Assembly: GCA_963935005.1 (NCBI GenBank)
Contig: CAWWAX010000060.1
Coordinates: 1-8,961, forward strand
Direction of reading: 5' to 3'
Source of the DNA: GCA-2718595 sp963935005
Lineage (GTDB): Bacteria; Gemmatimonadota; Gemmatimonadetes; Longimicrobiales; Gaopeijiaceae
DNA: 8,961 bases
The stretch's first letter is position 1, and the number at the start of each line of letters is the position of its first letter. The notes beneath the pieces are model-generated. The model did not search any database. It was not told where the DNA came from and was given only the letters and a program-made list of their open reading frames with translations. Positions 5,899 through 8,961 of this stretch are shown in pieces. The position numbers and the translations under genes are program-made.

Positions 5899-8559
5899 CT
5901 ATTGGGCGTCAGCCAAGGTTCGGGCGACTTCCTCCAATGTGAAGCACTCGATAACATCTCCGACTTTAACATCATTGAAATCTTTAATTCCTATTCCGCA
6001 TTCCAGACCTTCTTGGACCTGCTTGACGTCATCTTTGAAGCGTTTTAGGGAAGAAAGATCATTGTCGTAAATTACTATCCCTTCTCGAATTACTCTTGCC
6101 CTGGCTTTTCTGTCGATACGGCCTTCCACGACTTCACTTCCAGCTATAGTACCCACTCGACCTATCTTGAAAATATCCTTTACTTCTGCCGATCCCAGTA
6201 TTTCTTCTTTAGTCAAGGGAGGCAACATCCCTTCAAGGGCTAATCTTACTTCATCCACTGCATCATAGATGACATCATAAACTCTAATGTCTATACCTTG
6301 CTGTTCAGCGTTTTTCCGGGCTTTCGAAGAAGGCCGGACTCTGAAGCCAATGATAACAGAATTAGCAGTCTGTGCTAGCAGGACATCTTCTTCGTTGATA
6401 GCTCCCACTCCATGATGAACAATATAGACAGCTACTTCGTCTGTTCCTAAGTGTTCCAATGCGTCAGAAAGGGCCTGTACAGAACCGTCCACATCAGCTT
6501 TGACAATTACAGCCAAGACGCTCGAACCTTCTTCACCTGAAGATTTGGCGAAGTTGCCTAAGCTGACTGCACGTTCTCTTATCCTGAGCTGTTTATCTCT
6601 ATCTAACCTTAACCGACTAGCCGCAATCTCTTTGGCCTTGCTTTTCTCCATGACTGTCAGTGAATCCCCTGCCTGTGGAACTCCTATGCTACCCAAAATC
6701 TGAACAGGAACACCTGGACCTATCTGGTCTACTTGCTTTCCTCTCTCGTCAAGCAAGGCCCTCACTCTACCCTCGTAATGGCCTACGACAAACGTGTCCC
6801 TGACCTTTAAGGTCCCTTTCTGGATCAAGACTGTCACCAGAGGACCTTTAGATACATCGAGTTGTGACTCTACGACGGTGCCGACTGCATCTTGTTTCGC
6901 AGGTGCCTTAAGCTCCATCAGTTCGCTTTGTAGAAGCACTTTTTCTAAAAGATCATCGACACCATCACCTTTAAGGGCGGATACTTCTGCACAAAGAGTT
7001 TGCCCACCAAATTCCTCGATTTGCACATCCTCCTGCAGTAACTCCTGCTTTACTCTTCCTGGGTCGGAAGCAGGCAAATCACACTTATTGATCGCTACGA
7101 CTATCGGCACACCTGCGTTCTTCGCATGACTAATAGCTTCACGAGTCTGCGGCATGATTGAGTCATCTGCCGCTACGACGAGTACTACAATATCAGTAAT
7201 TTCTGCTCCTCGAGCTCTCATTGCAGTGAAAGCTGAGTGCCCTGGCGTATCTAGGAACGTAATCTTACGCTCATCTCCCAAATCAACATGATAAGCTCCT
7301 ATGTGCTGAGTAATACCACCAGATTCCCCTGCCACCACATTGGCACTTCTAATGTGGTCCAGAAGTGCAGTCTTCCCATGATCGACATGACCCATGACCG
7401 TCACAACGGGCGGGCGCGGCTCAGCGTTCTCATCATCGACTTCCAATCCTTGGATCTCTTCCGAAACTTCATACTCTTCTTCACGAACTGCTGTGAAATT
7501 GAATTCATCCAAAACCAATTCAATTTTCTCAAAATCCAATCTCTGATTTATAGTCATTAACAAACCGAAATTCTTGAAGGCTGCGCCTATGATTTCGTTT
7601 GCAGGAATTCCTACAAGATCTGACAGTTCTGATGCAGTCAGGAATTCATTTACACGTACAATGGTATTTTCTCTTTCGATCTCTTTTTCTGCTTCTACAG
7701 TAGCTGCTTCTTTCTCCTCTCTAGAAATGTTCTGGCCTTTTCTTTTTCTCTTCTTACCACCACCACCACCTTTTATTTCTGCCATAACACGCTGAATGTT
7801 GCTCTGCACGGCCGTCTGGTCGACGTCTTGTCTCCTCTTGCCTTTTTTCTTCTTCAGAACATTTCTGGAACCATCTGGACTATATCCGTCAGCCTTTACT
7901 GTAACCTGTCCGACCTTACCCCTTCTCGCCCCCGCAGTCGACTTCTGTTCCGCTAGGGCAGCCAATGAAGCTTTAGATGGCTTTGGCCTTCTGATTTGAC
8001 GCGCGCCTGTTTCCGGAGGAGGCTCTGCCTCTTTCTTTTTCTCAATTCCAGCCTCTACTACCTCAGCCTCTACTGCCTCAACCTCTACTACCTCAGCCTC
8101 TACTGCCTCAACCTCTACTACCTCAGCCTCTACTACCTCAGGTTTTAAATCAGCTTCTTTTTTCAACTCATCTTCACCAGCAATGTTTTTACCGGATTCG
8201 GATTCCTCCAATTCTTCAACATTTTCATTTGAAGCGGTGGAAGAAGCCTCTTCAGTCTCAATGGCTGGGTGTTCTGTTTCAGAAGAGATCTCTTCTGGCT
8301 CGAGTTCTGGTTGTTGTCTGCGACGTCGACGTTTACCAGTGGCTTTAGCATCTTTGAGGACTACCTGGATCGCTGAGTCATTATCTTTAACGGTCCTGTG
8401 CCTAGATCGAACCAGTTCAAGGCGCGCCCTTACAAGGGCAACATCCCCCTCTTCCATTTGATCATCAACATCCAAAACTGAGATGCGTAAAACACGTAAA
8501 CAATTCAGTAATGTCTCTGGAGGAACTCTTAATTCTCTCGCTAGATCAAGGACTTTCAT
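5899..8559 (-). CDS. infB: translation initiation factor IF-2
   Basis: 886 residues from the chosen ATG, close to E. coli IF-2. IF-2 is the GTPase that delivers fMet-tRNA to the 30S subunit and promotes subunit joining. An IF2_N domain (1 to about 51, MKVLDLARELRVPPETLLNC) leads into a charged low-complexity linker (about 55-295) with glutamate-valine repeats (141-170), basic clusters and a glycine run (about 264-268). A second IF2_N-like domain (about 297-355, RVNEFLTASELSDLVGIP, NQRLDFEKIE) precedes the G domain. G1 is GHVDHGKT (390-397), G2 GGITQHIG (414-421), G3 DTPGH (437-441), G4 NKCD (491-494) and G5 SALKG (527-531). The domain II barrel, domain III (ADVDGSVQAL from 688) and the tRNA-binding C2 domain (GLECGIGIKDFNDVKVGD, 851-868) follow. 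The ATG at 8559 lies 1 nt after the L7Ae-family stop. A GTG at 8568 would add MNR and overlap it by 8 bp. Coupled translation is likely; the Shine-Dalgarno is weak. Confidence 0.98.
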   Translation of the reverse strand: MKVLDLARELRVPPETLLNCLRVLRISVLDVDDQMEEGDVALVRARLELVRSRHRTVKDNDSAIQVVLKDAKATGKRRRRRQQPELEPEEISSETEHPAIETEEASSTASNENVEELEESESGKNIAGEDELKKEADLKPEVVEAEVVEVEAVEAEVVEVEAVEAEVVEAGIEKKKEAEPPPETGARQIRRPKPSKASLAALAEQKSTAGARRGKVGQVTVKADGYSPDGSRNVLKKKKGKRRQDVDQTAVQSNIQRVMAEIKGGGGGKKRKRKGQNISREEKEAATVEAEKEIERENTIVRVNEFLTASELSDLVGIPANEIIGAAFKNFGLLMTINQRLDFEKIELVLDEFNFTAVREEEYEVSEEIQGLEVDDENAEPRPPVVTVMGHVDHGKTALLDHIRSANVVAGESGGITQHIGAYHVDLGDERKITFLDTPGHSAFTAMRARGAEITDIVVLVVAADDSIMPQTREAISHAKNAGVPIVVAINKCDLPASDPGRVKQELLQEDVQIEEFGGQTLCAEVSALKGDGVDDLLEKVLLQSELMELKAPAKQDAVGTVVESQLDVSKGPLVTVLIQKGTLKVRDTFVVGHYEGRVRALLDERGKQVDQIGPGVPVQILGSIGVPQAGDSLTVMEKSKAKEIAASRLRLDRDKQLRIRERAVSLGNFAKSSGEEGSSVLAVIVKADVDGSVQALSDALEHLGTDEVAVYIVHHGVGAINEEDVLLAQTANSVIIGFRVRPSSKARKNAEQQGIDIRVYDVIYDAVDEVRLALEGMLPPLTKEEILGSAEVKDIFKIGRVGTIAGSEVVEGRIDRKARARVIREGIVIYDNDLSSLKRFKDDVKQVQEGLECGIGIKDFNDVKVGDVIECFTLEEVARTLADAQ
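8051..8140 (-). repeat. six 15-bp tandem repeats in the infB linker
   Basis: Six contiguous 15-bp units (plus-strand form gcctctactacctca with A/G changes at two positions) encode six pentapeptides, in order EVVEA, EVVEV, EAVEA, EVVEV, EAVEA, EVVEA (IF-2 residues 141-170). Units 2-3 and 4-5 are identical 30-bp blocks, pointing to duplication of a 30-bp unit by slippage or recombination. The unit is a multiple of three, so copy-number change keeps the frame. Confidence 0.95.
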
Positions 8560-8560
8560 T

Positions 8561-8920
8561 CTATTCACTCACTTGGACTTGGTTGCCTGGACTAAGCAAT
8601 TGTGACTTCTCAGACAAGCTAGCTAACATTTGACTAGCCATTCCTGGATTGGTTACAGCAACAGCTACTACTGAATCAGATCCGAAGATTGAACCCAAAT
8701 CCGTGCATGTTCCAAAAGTAACCGATGGAATGCTCTTATGTTTCAAAAGCTTCACTATTTTTTCTTTTTGCACCTCAGATCCGTCATTGGCCATCCATAC
8801 CAATTTTGCTCTACCCTGTCTTAGTGCCTGGCGAGTCGACGCCACACCCTGCTCTAGCATTCCCGCTCTGCGTGCCAACCCTAAGAGACCTGAGGCTCTG
8901 TTCTTGGAGAAATCATCCAT
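8561..8920 (-). CDS. YlxQ-like L7Ae/L30e/S12e/Gadd45-family RNA-binding protein
   Basis: 119 residues. The family comprises small alpha-beta-alpha proteins, many of which bind kink-turn RNA. Proteins at this position (YlxQ in Bacillus) lack a firmly established role but are presumed to be ribosome- or RNA-associated. Visible family features are SGLLGLARRAGML (10-22), TRQALRQGRAKLVWMANDGS (29-48), EKIVKLLKHKSIPSVTFG (53-70) and the terminal helix motif VVAVAVTNPGMASQML (84-99). The kink-turn signature NExxK maps by eye to A27, S28 and Q31, so it is not conserved. The ATG at 8920 is chosen because it lies 4 nt after the stop of the upstream frame, with a modest GAAGAG about 7 nt before it. A TTG at 8935 is less likely, although the frame stays open to the window edge. 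Position directly before infB supports the YlxQ assignment. Confidence 0.85.
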   Translation of the reverse strand: MDDFSKNRASGLLGLARRAGMLEQGVASTRQALRQGRAKLVWMANDGSEVQKEKIVKLLKHKSIPSVTFGTCTDLGSIFGSDSVVAVAVTNPGMASQMLASLSEKSQLLSPGNQVQVSE

Positions 8921-8924
8921 GATT

Positions 8925-8961
8925 TCACTCTTCAACCTTGTCTGATTCTTCAGTCTCTGAA
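8925..8961 (-). CDS. C-terminal end of an upstream gene, possibly nusA or ylxR
   Basis: One reading frame entering from the window edge encodes an acidic tail, SETEESDKVEE, then TGA at 8927-8925, 4 nt before the L7Ae-family ATG. In related clusters nusA or ylxR (DUF448) precedes ylxQ. The acidic composition would suit a NusA tail better than a typically basic YlxR end. Eleven codons cannot identify the gene, and the frame could be a chance reading. Confidence 0.45.
   Translation of the reverse strand, partial: SETEESDKVEE

Noticed and set aside
7756..7772. Run of acc triplets as a microsatellite of interest
   Set aside because: It simply encodes a short glycine run in the IF-2 linker; glycine or basic runs there are common.
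8051..8140. Tandem array considered as a CRISPR or regulatory repeat
   Set aside because: Units are 15 bp with no spacers, are contiguous and are translated in frame within infB.
8163..8351. Minus-strand 62-residue frame inside the infB linker
   Set aside because: It is a shifted reading of the repetitive linker DNA and has no start context of its own.
7288..8461. Plus-strand open frames opposite infB, including the serine-rich one at 8183-8461
   Set aside because: Their composition is what the complement of Glu/Lys-rich linker codons gives. All IF-2 motifs are intact on the other strand.

Overview
The window is one strand of the conserved bacterial transcription/translation cluster. Every credible gene lies on the minus strand, so transcription runs from the high-coordinate end to the low end. 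In that order it holds: the last codons of an unidentified upstream gene (probably nusA or ylxR), a YlxQ-like L7Ae-family protein, infB (IF-2), rbfA, truB, ribF, rpsO (S15), pnp (PNPase) and the N-terminal two thirds of an M16 zinc peptidase cut by the window edge. The order resembles the Bacillus-type cluster (ylxQ-infB-ylxP-rbfA-truB-ribC-rpsO-pnpA-ylxY-mlpA) without ylxP and ylxY, and differs from E. coli by having ribF between truB and rpsO.

The source is a bacterium with moderate base composition. IF-2 has a long lysine/arginine/glutamate-rich linker followed by a second IF2_N-type domain, then a motif like NQRLDF before the G domain. From memory this is typical of the FCB superphylum (Gemmatimonadota, Bacteroidota and relatives). 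Gemmatimonadota or a relative is my best guess, at low confidence, because no search was possible.

Layout. From 8961 to 4503 the genes are tightly packed: L7Ae/infB are 1 nt apart, rbfA/truB overlap by 20 bp and truB/ribF share an ATGA overlap. The exception is a 117-nt spacer between infB and rbfA. From 4502 to 797 the spacing opens: 111 nt before rpsO, 179 nt between rpsO and pnp, and 72 nt between pnp and the peptidase. The two rpsO-flanking spacers hold the most structured non-coding sequence. The rpsO leader has a Shine-Dalgarno that can sit in a hairpin loop or pair with an upstream hexamer, and the rpsO-pnp spacer has two mutually exclusive stem-loops. I see no intrinsic terminator with a U-tract in any spacer. 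No stretch over 300 bases lacks a gene.

The products fit one program. IF-2 selects initiator tRNA, RbfA matures the 30S subunit, TruB modifies tRNA U55, S15 nucleates assembly of the 16S central domain, and PNPase degrades RNA. RibF makes FMN and FAD, and the M16 peptidase is a frequent neighbour of pnp with no settled role. I found no undescribed multi-gene system. The items worth a second look are the rpsO leader, the rpsO-pnp spacer, a 90-bp in-frame tandem repeat in infB and an exact period-16 repeat in truB.
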